This document shows positions 35,484 through 43,304 of a stretch of DNA of 54,020 nucleotides, in pieces. Position 1 is the stretch's first letter. The number at the start of each line of letters is the position of its first letter. A program made the translations under genes and the position numbers. Source of the DNA: an uncultured Muribaculum sp. (lineage in GTDB: Bacteria; Bacteroidota; Bacteroidia; Bacteroidales; Muribaculaceae); contig CAJUTE010000013.1 in the NCBI GenBank assembly GCA_910589555.1, positions 1 through 54,020 of the forward strand, given 5' to 3'. The notes below the pieces were generated by a model. That model was not told where the DNA came from. It did no database searches and saw only the letters and a program-made list of their open reading frames with translations.

Positions 35484-36830
35484 ATGAATATTCTACATTA
35501 TACTATTGGATTACCTCCAATTAGACGAGGAGGAAGCGTGCAGTATGCTTTTGATCTTATGCAAGAGCAATCTAAGTCACATAATGCATTTGCCTTGACT
35601 TGCGGTGATACGCTTTTCAGGAGTAATAAAGCTAAAATCAAAGCCAATGGTTCCGATGGAAAAATTAAAGTTTTTATACTCACAAATCCTCTTACTCCCA
35701 CGTTAATTTATGGTACGTCAGAACCAGATAAACAACATAGAAATATCCAAATCGACCAAGAGAATATACGAAACTTTATTCAAACCAATAATATTGAAGT
35801 AATGCATTTACATACACTTCAAGGCATACATAAATCTTTTGTTGAATTCGTTAAATCTCTAGGAGTTAAGATTATATATACGACTCATGATTTTCATGGT
35901 ATCTGTCCCCATTATAACCTCATCAACCAGACTGGAGAATTATGCAAAGCCTCTGATGGAAAAATGTGTGCTATATGCAATCAAAACGAACCATCAGATT
36001 TGTTCCTAAGAATTGCCAATTCAAAGTTATACCACTTAATTAAAGAAACTGGTGTATTAAAACTAATAAAGAGACCAAGCACAACAAAAGTTGCTATCTC
36101 AAACGAACCACAGTATTCCATCTCTGCATGTAATGTAAATGGTTTTGAGCAATTATTAGAATATTATAAAAATTATTTTGCTCTTGTTGACATTTTTCAT
36201 TTCAATAGTCAACAAACAAGAAATATCTTTCAATGCTTCATTCCGTTTGCAGATGGGAAAACAATTCCTGTCGTAACAAGTGGAATTAAAGATAACAGAG
36301 CACCACGCAAAATTAAAGATACCATTAAATTTGGATATATTGGGAGCCTAAATGACTACAAAGGTTTTCCGTTATTAAAGAAGGTGCTATCAAAATTATA
36401 CAACCAGGGCTTGTCTAAATTTAAACTTCTCGCCTATGCTGGTACATATCAGTATTCAGATCCAGATTGCCCTTTTATTGAATACCAACCACCCTATAAA
36501 TATTCCGAAATATCTAAAATTTTATATAATATAGATTGCATAATAGTTCCATCAAAATGGTATGAAACATTTAGCCTTGTGACATTGGAAGCATTAAGCC
36601 ATGGAATCCCAGTGATTGTTTCGGATCATGTCGGGGCGAAAGATATCGTCAGACAATATGGTCAGCAATATGTTTTTTCTAATTACAATCAATTAATCAA
36701 CATACTTTTCGACATAATCTCAAAACCAGAATTATTAGAGAAATACAACCGTTTAATTCTTAATAAAGACTGGGATTTTTCAATAGAAAAACATTCAGAA
36801 GAAATTATTAAAATGTATAATTCAATATAA
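35484..36830 (+). CDS. GT4-family glycosyltransferase
   Basis: A 448-residue GT-B transferase. It begins MNILHYTIGLPPIRRGGSVQYA, the family 4 start with a G-G loop, and has a cysteine-rich insert (CPHYNLINQTGELCKASDGKMCAIC, about residues 143-167) that is common in capsule GT4 enzymes and may bind metal. The E-x7-E region is PSKWYETFSLVTLEALSHGIPVIVSDHVGAKDIV (about 356-389). It would add one sugar of the repeat unit. Confidence 0.88.
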   Translation: MNILHYTIGLPPIRRGGSVQYAFDLMQEQSKSHNAFALTCGDTLFRSNKAKIKANGSDGKIKVFILTNPLTPTLIYGTSEPDKQHRNIQIDQENIRNFIQTNNIEVMHLHTLQGIHKSFVEFVKSLGVKIIYTTHDFHGICPHYNLINQTGELCKASDGKMCAICNQNEPSDLFLRIANSKLYHLIKETGVLKLIKRPSTTKVAISNEPQYSISACNVNGFEQLLEYYKNYFALVDIFHFNSQQTRNIFQCFIPFADGKTIPVVTSGIKDNRAPRKIKDTIKFGYIGSLNDYKGFPLLKKVLSKLYNQGLSKFKLLAYAGTYQYSDPDCPFIEYQPPYKYSEISKILYNIDCIIVPSKWYETFSLVTLEALSHGIPVIVSDHVGAKDIVRQYGQQYVFSNYNQLINILFDIISKPELLEKYNRLILNKDWDFSIEKHSEEIIKMYNSI

Positions 36831-36832
36831 TC

Positions 36833-37282
36833 GTGAATCCAACAGAAATAATCAACAAACCGCCATTTAACCTACTACGCGTATTTCGTAAATTCATTAT
36901 AGTAGTTTCTCAATCGCATTAATAGCATCAAGTCTGAGAATAAAAACATTACGTTTGGGTGGAATCAAGATTAAAGATAATTGCTTTGTTGGTTCTAATG
37001 TCCAATTTGATGGGATTTATCCAAATTTAATAGAGATTGGAGGTGGGACAATAATAACCACAGGATGCATTATATTATCGCATTTTTTCAATCCTAAGAA
37101 TAGGCTATTTTACGTTGGAAAAGTAAATTTTTATCGGAATGAATACACTAATTGTAAATGCAGTCAATATCGGAGACGATGCCGTGATTGGAGCAGGTAG
37201 TGTTATTAATCGAGACATACCCTCTGGAGAACTATGGGCAGGAAATCCGGCGAAATTTATCAAAAAATTGGAACCAGTTTAA
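36833..37282 (+). pseudogene. Broken hexapeptide acetyltransferase
   Basis: A remnant readable only by switching frames three times. The GTG at 36833 opens VNPTEIINKPPFNLLRVFRKFIIVV. The frame then shifts into FLNRINSIKSENKNITFG, shifts again into IKIKDNCFVGSNVQFDGIYPNLIEIGGG, and after a T-run near 37130 shifts into MNTLIVNAVNIGDDAVIGAGSVINRDIP and the usual ending AGNPAKFIKKLEPV. The joined product is an LbH acetyltransferase of about 145 residues. Large genes nearby are intact, so sequencing error is a poor explanation. The capsule probably lost one acetyl decoration. Confidence 0.85.
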
Positions 37283-37327
37283 TGGCTGTTGCTAACTGTC
37301 CACCTAAAAATCAAAATTTTTTAAATT

Positions 37328-38404
37328 ATGAAAGTTGCTATAATAGGAACTGTCGGTGTGCCTGCGAACTATGGCGGGTTTGAAACTCTTGTTGAACAAC
37401 TTATCCGGCACAATGAATCCGAAGATTTACAATATGCAGTGTATTGCAGTAAAAAATCTTACAATGATGAGCGTTGGGTATATCATGGTGCAAAAACAGA
37501 ATATGTCGGGTTGAATGCCAACGGAATTCAAAGTATACCGTATGACATTCTATCTCTTATAAAGGCGTCAAGAAATAGTGACACGATTCTTATCCTTGGC
37601 GTTTCGGGATGTGCCTTTCTTCCCATATTCCGTCTTTTCTCTAAGAAGAAACTTATCATCAATATTGATGGACTTGAACACCGCCGTGACAAATGGAATA
37701 AATTGGCACGCAAATTTTTGAAATTTTCAGAGAAACAAGCTGTAAAATATGGTGACGTAATCGTGACTGATAATCAGGGTATCACCGACTATGTCACTCA
37801 AGAGTATGGAAAACCATCTGAACTTATAGCCTATGGAGGAGATCACGCATTAACTTTCCCCTCTAAAGAAGAGTCGGAAATCATTCTAAAAGAGTACGAC
37901 TTGCAACCCAAAGAATACTCTTTAGCTATCTGTCGCATTGAGCCAGAAAACAATGTACATATTATACTATCTGCCTTTGAAAAAGCAAAAAAACAAATCG
38001 TTTTCATTGGAAATTGGCAGAAAAGTGAATATGGGAAATCATTAGCTGAAAAATATGCAGACTCAAAACATATAAGAATCACACAAGCAGTTTATGACTT
38101 GAAAAAGCTCAATGTAATTAGAGAAAATTGTTCGTTATATCTTCACGGCCACAGTGCAGGCGGCACAAATCCATCTCTGGTAGAAGCAATGTTTTTCAAA
38201 GTACCAATATTTGCGTTTGATTGCGTATATAATCGTGCTTCAACAGAGGAGATGGCAACTTATTTTGCGGATGAAGATGAGCTTATCTCAAAACTTAATG
38301 ATTCCTCAATCGATTTGGCGGCAAATTCCGAAGCAATGTTTGAAATTGCAAATCGTAGATATCAGTGGAAAATCATTGCCCGACAATACGAAGATTTATT
38401 TTAA
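37328..38404 (+). CDS. DUF1972-type (rhamnosyl) glycosyltransferase
   Basis: A 358-residue GT-B transferase starting MKVAIIGTVGVPANYGGFETLVEQL, the hallmark of the DUF1972 domain found at the N-terminus of rhamnosyl- and other GT4-related transferases. The C-terminal half has LHGHSAGGTNPSLVEAMFFKVPIFAFD (about 277-303), a variant E-x7-E region. It would add a sugar, possibly rhamnose, to the growing repeat unit. It is the last capsule gene seen; no priming glycosyl-phosphate transferase or Wza/Wzc export gene is present in the locus. Confidence 0.86.
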   Translation: MKVAIIGTVGVPANYGGFETLVEQLIRHNESEDLQYAVYCSKKSYNDERWVYHGAKTEYVGLNANGIQSIPYDILSLIKASRNSDTILILGVSGCAFLPIFRLFSKKKLIINIDGLEHRRDKWNKLARKFLKFSEKQAVKYGDVIVTDNQGITDYVTQEYGKPSELIAYGGDHALTFPSKEESEIILKEYDLQPKEYSLAICRIEPENNVHIILSAFEKAKKQIVFIGNWQKSEYGKSLAEKYADSKHIRITQAVYDLKKLNVIRENCSLYLHGHSAGGTNPSLVEAMFFKVPIFAFDCVYNRASTEEMATYFADEDELISKLNDSSIDLAANSEAMFEIANRRYQWKIIARQYEDLF

Positions 38405-38553
38405 TAAATGATGCTATTCGCACACTTGAATTCGAGTTTGTCCATCCACGTACCGATGACATTCAGTTCATTTCGGAATAATCCGATCACAATATTTGCG
38501 TTTTCACAATAAGTTTTGATTTTGTCGTCACTGTTTTTCGACAATAGACCGAA
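38401..38553 (-). pseudogene. C-terminal fragment of an unknown protein
   Basis: A 50-codon open stretch on the minus strand with no start codon. It reads FGLLSKNSDDKIKTYCENAN and continues to an end at CANSIIY, then a stop that overlaps the stop of the convergent glycosyltransferase. The amino-acid make-up looks like a real protein tail, but I do not recognise it. It is probably debris at the boundary of the capsule insertion. Confidence 0.35.
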
Positions 38554-38680
38554 TTAAAATCAGATGCATTGAATCAATATGCGGCAATTCAATTATTCTT
38601 TAATTTTCTTGCTAAATCAGGCGAAAATATATGTTTTACAACATATTTGCGTAAAATCAGTTAAAATTTGTTTGAAAAAA

Positions 38681-38711
38681 TTTGCATATTGATTTCTTAG
38701 TTATAACTTTG
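38681..38711 (+). promoter_or_regulatory. Orphan consensus promoter
   Basis: TTTG at 38681-38684, a 19-base spacer and TAACTTTG at 38704-38711 followed by C: a full Bacteroidetes promoter. No gene follows on this strand; instead a terminator lies about 60-100 bp downstream. Confidence 0.75.
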
Positions 38712-38717
38712 CATACA

Positions 38718-38808
38718 AATCAAATCTGACGCTAAGCACATTAACGTCTAAATCAATCCTATGAAGTGAGCGGCTGTCCGACAATAATGTCAGGCAGCCG
38801 CATTTTTT
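38718..38808 (+). ncRNA. Candidate small RNA of about 90 nt
   Basis: From the expected start of transcription after the promoter at 38681-38711 to the end of the T-run there are about 90 nt, ending in a strong GC-rich hairpin (38770-38801) with TTTTTT. It contains no frame longer than Met-Lys-stop (38761). This is the standard layout of an independent intergenic small RNA. Alternatives are a leader left behind by a lost gene, or an attenuator. No RNA family is recognised. Confidence 0.5.
38770..38808 (+). terminator. Terminator of the small RNA / capsule end
   Basis: GCGGCTG...CAGCCGC stem with inner ACA/TGT pairing (38770-38801) followed by six T (38803-38808). It works for plus-strand transcripts. 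Confidence 0.8.
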
Positions 38809-38930
38809 GGAAGCATAATGTGAGGATAGTCAAATGAGCTTTGGGAGGCATCATCGCTGCTGTAAGCGATGAATGTGAAACTGGCGGCAACCGCGAGCAG
38901 CGTCAGTTTAAAGTTGGAAAAGACAGTTTT
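38790..38930 (-). pseudogene. Relic of a lipoprotein signal peptide
   Basis: A minus-strand frame without a start codon reads NFKLTLLAVAASFTFIAYSSDD and ends after about 47 codons. It looks like a Bacteroidetes lipoprotein leader whose lipobox cysteine (expected FIAC-SSDD) has become tyrosine. It follows the protease fusion gene on the same strand, so it may be a dead seventh lipoprotein of that operon. It overlaps the terminator of the opposite strand. Confidence 0.4.
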
Positions 38931-38962
38931 TTATCTCGCTATTCGTGGATTATTATGTTTAT

Positions 38963-41074
38963 TCAGGGATTTATGAATTCGTCCATTGTGGAATTGTAGA
39001 GGTTGCCGTAATTTTCGGCATTGTAAACCATTACGTGGCTTCCAACTGTATTGATGAACAGGCGATTGTAAAGATCTCGCATCGAGATTACGGATTTATT
39101 GGTAAGGTTTTCAATGAGTGTGGATGTGAAGCGGTTGCTCATCCAGATTCCCAAATCGGTGTTAAACACGTCGGCTTTGGAAGTCTCATTGGGATTGGCG
39201 GCTGTGTAGAATATCATGCCCGGAAATCCGGTACAACCGTCAAACACGCTGCCTGAATAGCATGTTTCCACAAACATAGCCAACTTACGATAGCGTTTTT
39301 GGGCATATAACTCTATTAGCGCGTCACGCATCATCGCTTGTGTGACACCCTTTGCGGTTTCATCCCAACAAAGAGCGCCCGGGGTTCCATGTCCGCTCCA
39401 AAAGAGGAAAAGATTTGTGCCTTCGTCACCATCTATGACTATTGGTGTCTTATCAGTTTTTTCTCCTGTCAGGATATTGCAGAAATCTTCCGGATTCAAT
39501 TCGTTCAGACGATAATCAATCTGCACATTGTCATACACGTTGTCACCGCCATGCTTGACCCGGATAACACCAGGTTCGCTGTTTTGGGTGTTGTTTGCAA
39601 TATCATCGGCTACAATCAGAATAATGTTATCATCGGAATAACCGTGTTCTTTCAAAAGCTGATACATCGCCAACACATCTGCCTGATGACGATAATTACT
39701 CCATCCTGTAGAAGAAGCAATGAGCAACGCCCGGTGCCCGGTGAGAGGGGCGTATGAGATTGACGCGCCATTGCCGAACTCCTGCATTTGGGTCGCTTTC
39801 CAGTTCCAGCCGGCGAGTGTCGCATCCGTGCGGTTGCCACCGTCAGCGGTGTTGTAGTCAAGGATGATATAATGTCCGTCATACACTTTATAATTGTAGT
39901 AGACGGTAGAGAGCACGTTTGTATAGACTTTACTGTCGAAGTCGAGCCAACCGGAAGCACCGCGCACATAAGGGGCATCCCCCTTGGTGAGGGCGGTTAT
40001 CACATTGCGCATATCCTCCCCCATCCACGATCCCATATTGAAGTCACGACCGTCGACGATGGCACGAAGCGCATCGCGTGTGGAACAACCGGTGTGCAGT
40101 TCCTGATACCATACAGCATAAGTCAGCAACATTCCGGCATCGTAAAGTTGAGCGGAGCCCACTGTCGGATCCATGTTGAAGAAGATACGGTAGGATACAT
40201 CGAAGCCGGTCTCCGGATTTGCACCGAAACAAACCCCTTCGATACCTTCCGCTTTCTGCCCCAACTGCCCGATTACATCTGATCCGTAACCCATATCAGA
40301 GAACAGCAACCGCGGAGCATTGGCACCCGAGGCATTGAACTTGTCAACGACTATTTCGATATCTGCTATATGACTGGGTGCGCATATTACATAATCCGCG
40401 CCGCTAACGGCAGCATTGGCTGCTGATTCAGAAATATCCGCACCCTTATAGGTATAGAGACCTTTGACTTGCAGACCAAGTTCATTTGCCTGAAATGCGA
40501 ACCAGTCAACAAAAGTTTTTCCATAATCATCATCTCCATTGGCGATAAGAGCCACTGATTTGCCTCCGTAATTCACAACCTTGCTTAGAAGCACTTCTGA
40601 TTGGGTGATATCTGTTTCTGTCATTGCCCATAGATTGCCTGTCGAAGCAAAGGCACGCACCAGTTCCTCGGTCGTGGCGAGAGTTATGAATGTGACACCT
40701 GCGCGGCACAGCGTAGCCGCAAGAATCTTGGCACTTGTCGAATACAATCCTCCGATCACGGCATACACATCATCACGCAAAGCCAGTTTATCGGCAAGTT
40801 CTGACAGATTCTCGGTACTTTCATCGTAATATTCAATGTTCAGCTTTACCGTCTTGTCCTGTAAAGAGAATGCCATATCAATATTATGCTCCAACAGGGT
40901 AAATGTTTGCTTCCAGTGTGCGTCAAGACCATTTTCCATTGGCAATACCACCACGACTGTTTTCTCAATGGCAGGTTGGTCGGCAACCGGTTCATCAGTT
41001 GCCTTATTGTCGCTACAACTTGACACAAACATCGAAATCACAGCTGCAAGCAGTATCAATAATTTATATTTCAT
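38963..41074 (-). CDS. Lipoprotein: type-1 periplasmic-binding domain fused to a legumain-like C13 protease
   Basis: A 703-residue lipoprotein with lipidated C20 (VSSC-SDN). Residues about 38-430 form a type-1 periplasmic-binding fold of the branched-chain amino-acid/ANF receptor kind (VVVVLPMENG, VYAVIGGLYSTSAKILAATLCRAGVTFI). Residues about 448-690 match peptidase family C13, the legumain/GPI8 group of clan CD. They contain GWSNYRHQADVLAMYQLLKEHG with R462 in the place of the S1 arginine that gives legumain its Asn preference, H562 in WSGHGTPG and nucleophile C605 in VETCYSGS. All catalytic features are intact. It is the last gene of the six-lipoprotein operon and overlaps the BMP gene by four bases. 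I infer a protease gated by ligand binding, with Asn (or Asp) specificity. Such a fusion is not known to me. Confidence 0.85.
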   Translation of the reverse strand: MKYKLLILLAAVISMFVSSCSDNKATDEPVADQPAIEKTVVVVLPMENGLDAHWKQTFTLLEHNIDMAFSLQDKTVKLNIEYYDESTENLSELADKLALRDDVYAVIGGLYSTSAKILAATLCRAGVTFITLATTEELVRAFASTGNLWAMTETDITQSEVLLSKVVNYGGKSVALIANGDDDYGKTFVDWFAFQANELGLQVKGLYTYKGADISESAANAAVSGADYVICAPSHIADIEIVVDKFNASGANAPRLLFSDMGYGSDVIGQLGQKAEGIEGVCFGANPETGFDVSYRIFFNMDPTVGSAQLYDAGMLLTYAVWYQELHTGCSTRDALRAIVDGRDFNMGSWMGEDMRNVITALTKGDAPYVRGASGWLDFDSKVYTNVLSTVYYNYKVYDGHYIILDYNTADGGNRTDATLAGWNWKATQMQEFGNGASISYAPLTGHRALLIASSTGWSNYRHQADVLAMYQLLKEHGYSDDNIILIVADDIANNTQNSEPGVIRVKHGGDNVYDNVQIDYRLNELNPEDFCNILTGEKTDKTPIVIDGDEGTNLFLFWSGHGTPGALCWDETAKGVTQAMMRDALIELYAQKRYRKLAMFVETCYSGSVFDGCTGFPGMIFYTAANPNETSKADVFNTDLGIWMSNRFTSTLIENLTNKSVISMRDLYNRLFINTVGSHVMVYNAENYGNLYNSTMDEFINP

Positions 41075-42132
41075 AATTCAGTCGCCTCCTTTCTGATTGC
41101 CTCCTGACGTGCGGCATCTACAATCGGTTGGTATTGTGAATAATTGGGAGACAAAAGCCAGTCAACATATCCGCTTTCAAGCCCGAAAACAGTTGATTCC
41201 GGCAGTTCGCCTGTTGCGAGCCAAGTCTCCATGAAGTCATACACCACGTTGTCAATACGCTTTATGACGCTTCCGGTAATATTGCGAGACAGTCCCGACT
41301 GGTCAACATCCATTCCAGCCGTCAACGGTGAATCAAAATACTCTCGTGTATAACGGTATATTCCCTGATTGCTGCCTCCTGCCACAGGAAATACAAAAGC
41401 GTAGCTTTTCGACCATTTGCTCATACGCTGATACGCCGTCTGTGCCGAGACATAACCGGTCCAGTCATCGGCAAGATATTCCGTGTAGGCGGTAGCATCC
41501 AAGCCGACTGAATCAAATCCGGATTGAAAACCGGCACCCGATTTGGCAATGGTCAGGTCGTTGGGATGAGCGAGAAGAATCAGAGCGTCCTTAATTCCGA
41601 CATCCTCCCCAAGGCTTTTCACATATTCCCCGGCAGTGACACCTGCAAGATAACTTGCTCCATACATGGACATCCGGAATATGGTTATCGGAAGATCGAG
41701 CTGTATGTCATTTTCAAACATCAGCATCCGTTTATTGTCAGTAAGGGAATGCTCTGACAGAGCCTCCGCCACAAGTGATTCGTAATCGCTGCTCGCCACG
41801 ACAAACAGAGCCGGGATATTGCTTTGCGGCAGCGAAAGCCAGTCGTACAACAGCCTTTCAGCCTCATCCATTGTCGACGGCGAATACTGATACATGTCAA
41901 CTTCGGCATAGTGCGTCCGCTTGAATCGCTGCACCCCGGTTAAAATACAATCCATATATCCCTGATCACCGAGACCGCCGGGGCCATACATCACAATAAT
42001 CTGCGGTGTCGGCTCCGTTTTTACGGGTGACGGTTCATCATCGTCCGATGAACATGCCGACGACACCAACGAGAGAGACGCCAGCATTACTGCTGACCAC
42101 GATATTTTAAAAAGTCGTTTTATAATGTTCAT
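41071..42132 (-). CDS. BMP/PnrA-like substrate-binding lipoprotein
   Basis: A 353-residue lipoprotein with lipidated C27 (SSAC-SSDDDE; the acidic +3 to +6 region is like surface-export signals of Bacteroidetes). The body matches the basic membrane protein (BMP/PnrA) family of periplasmic-binding proteins: an early GGLGDQGYMD loop, the centre ASYLAGVTAGEYVKSLG, and late GMDVDQSG...TGSVIKRIDNVVYDFMETWLATGE. Relatives bind nucleosides or autoinducer-like molecules for ABC transporters. No ABC transporter gene is present, so it more probably acts as a sensor or scavenging subunit next to the protease fusion. Confidence 0.85.
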   Translation of the reverse strand: MNIIKRLFKISWSAVMLASLSLVSSACSSDDDEPSPVKTEPTPQIIVMYGPGGLGDQGYMDCILTGVQRFKRTHYAEVDMYQYSPSTMDEAERLLYDWLSLPQSNIPALFVVASSDYESLVAEALSEHSLTDNKRMLMFENDIQLDLPITIFRMSMYGASYLAGVTAGEYVKSLGEDVGIKDALILLAHPNDLTIAKSGAGFQSGFDSVGLDATAYTEYLADDWTGYVSAQTAYQRMSKWSKSYAFVFPVAGGSNQGIYRYTREYFDSPLTAGMDVDQSGLSRNITGSVIKRIDNVVYDFMETWLATGELPESTVFGLESGYVDWLLSPNYSQYQPIVDAARQEAIRKEATEL

Positions 42133-42165
42133 CTTATATTATCGTTTTTCAGTGCCATAAGTATT

Positions 42166-43299
42166 TTACCATTCGGGGTATATTATCCTGTAATGGTTGC
42201 TTAGCTGGTTGTTTCTGTCCGATTGGAAATATCGAGAAGAACTATTTCGATATTTTGGGAAAACAACACTCCAATTCCGTTTGAAATAATAACTGTCCGA
42301 TTTAAAGCGTGTGGAGTTATTGCTCTCACGCACTCCCAACTTGACATAGTAAGACCGTGCCTCCCAAACATTACGCACCTTTGCCCACCAGTAATATTTA
42401 TTATCCCATGTGTTACCATATTGATATTCCTCCTTGCCGGTTTTCGCGCCCTCGATTGTTCGGGTGAACAAATCAGTAATCCATCCCAGTCTGGCGCCAT
42501 TGGATTTCTCTATTTCCTGAATTGCCCTCAATTCTTGTCGAAAATCCCTCTCATCGTCAAACCACCATTGCGAGAGCGCATCCCATGCATCTTTTCCGGC
42601 ACATCCCCGATAGGAATCAAAGGATTTGTAATGGTCTTCACGGTGTTCAGTCCACCAGCCGGTGTCGACAGTCATCATAATTCCATCCACACCGCCTTGA
42701 TATTCCCGGACCACTAACCAGTAATATTTCTTCCCGTTTACTGTTTCACAAAGCACATCGCCCACTGCATAGGGAGAAGTATTGTTCTCGGGCCATGCTT
42801 GCGGAGTAACTATCGTCAGCGACCTCATTGTATTCTTAAGTCGAGGGACATCAAAAGATATTCGGGCGATTTCGCTGACTCCGTCGCCGGTTGTATATGT
42901 AATTTTTCCATATTCACCAAGGTCATATACCATGCGTCCGGCATCACCTGAATATAATTCTTCGGCAAGCTCAAAATCCGACAGTGTGTGCTGAAAGAAA
43001 TCCATCGCAGCAGCTTCATCCTTCATTGAACACGTAAGATCGGTAGGGAGCGACTCATTGAGCACTTTTCCATAACGAGGAGTCAGGATTTCGGTGTCTC
43101 CGACTGAATCAACAGCACACAGCGACTGTACAAGATAATCTGCGAGGAAATCGACGTTGGACATAACATCTTCGGCGTCATCTTCATCATCGTCGCCATC
43201 ATTTATAATTTCAGGAGAGCTCTCCGAGCAGGACGCAAGCAATAGCGGTATGCAAACCATTGCAGTAAAGATTCGTGAGAAAAAATATTTTATTTTCAT
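42166..43299 (-). CDS. Lipoprotein of unknown fold in the MACPF operon
   Basis: A 377-residue lipoprotein. The start at 43299 gives a good leader with lipidated C24 (LASC-SESS); the open frame upstream of it reads through the 3' end of the preceding MACPF gene and is not used. A very acidic linker (residues about 33-45) follows. The remainder is rich in Trp and Tyr, with a segment SYRGCAGKDAWDALSQWWFDDERDFRQEL (about residues 235-263) and a basic Arg/Asn/Tyr-rich C-terminus. I do not recognise a family. It sits 5 bp after the third MACPF gene and 33 bp before the BMP gene, so it belongs to the same operon and may be a chaperone, inhibitor or receptor for the pore proteins. Confidence 0.75.
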   Translation of the reverse strand: MKIKYFFSRIFTAMVCIPLLLASCSESSPEIINDGDDDEDDAEDVMSNVDFLADYLVQSLCAVDSVGDTEILTPRYGKVLNESLPTDLTCSMKDEAAAMDFFQHTLSDFELAEELYSGDAGRMVYDLGEYGKITYTTGDGVSEIARISFDVPRLKNTMRSLTIVTPQAWPENNTSPYAVGDVLCETVNGKKYYWLVVREYQGGVDGIMMTVDTGWWTEHREDHYKSFDSYRGCAGKDAWDALSQWWFDDERDFRQELRAIQEIEKSNGARLGWITDLFTRTIEGAKTGKEEYQYGNTWDNKYYWWAKVRNVWEARSYYVKLGVRESNNSTRFKSDSYYFKRNWSVVFPKYRNSSSRYFQSDRNNQLSNHYRIIYPEW

Positions 43300-43304
43300 T
43301 TCGG

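Noticed and set aside
38963..41074. Protease fusion as a caspase/metacaspase or gingipain
   Set aside because: The GWxNYRHQADVxxxYQ segment and ETCYSGS context are specific to the C13 legumain/GPI8 group rather than to C14 or C25.
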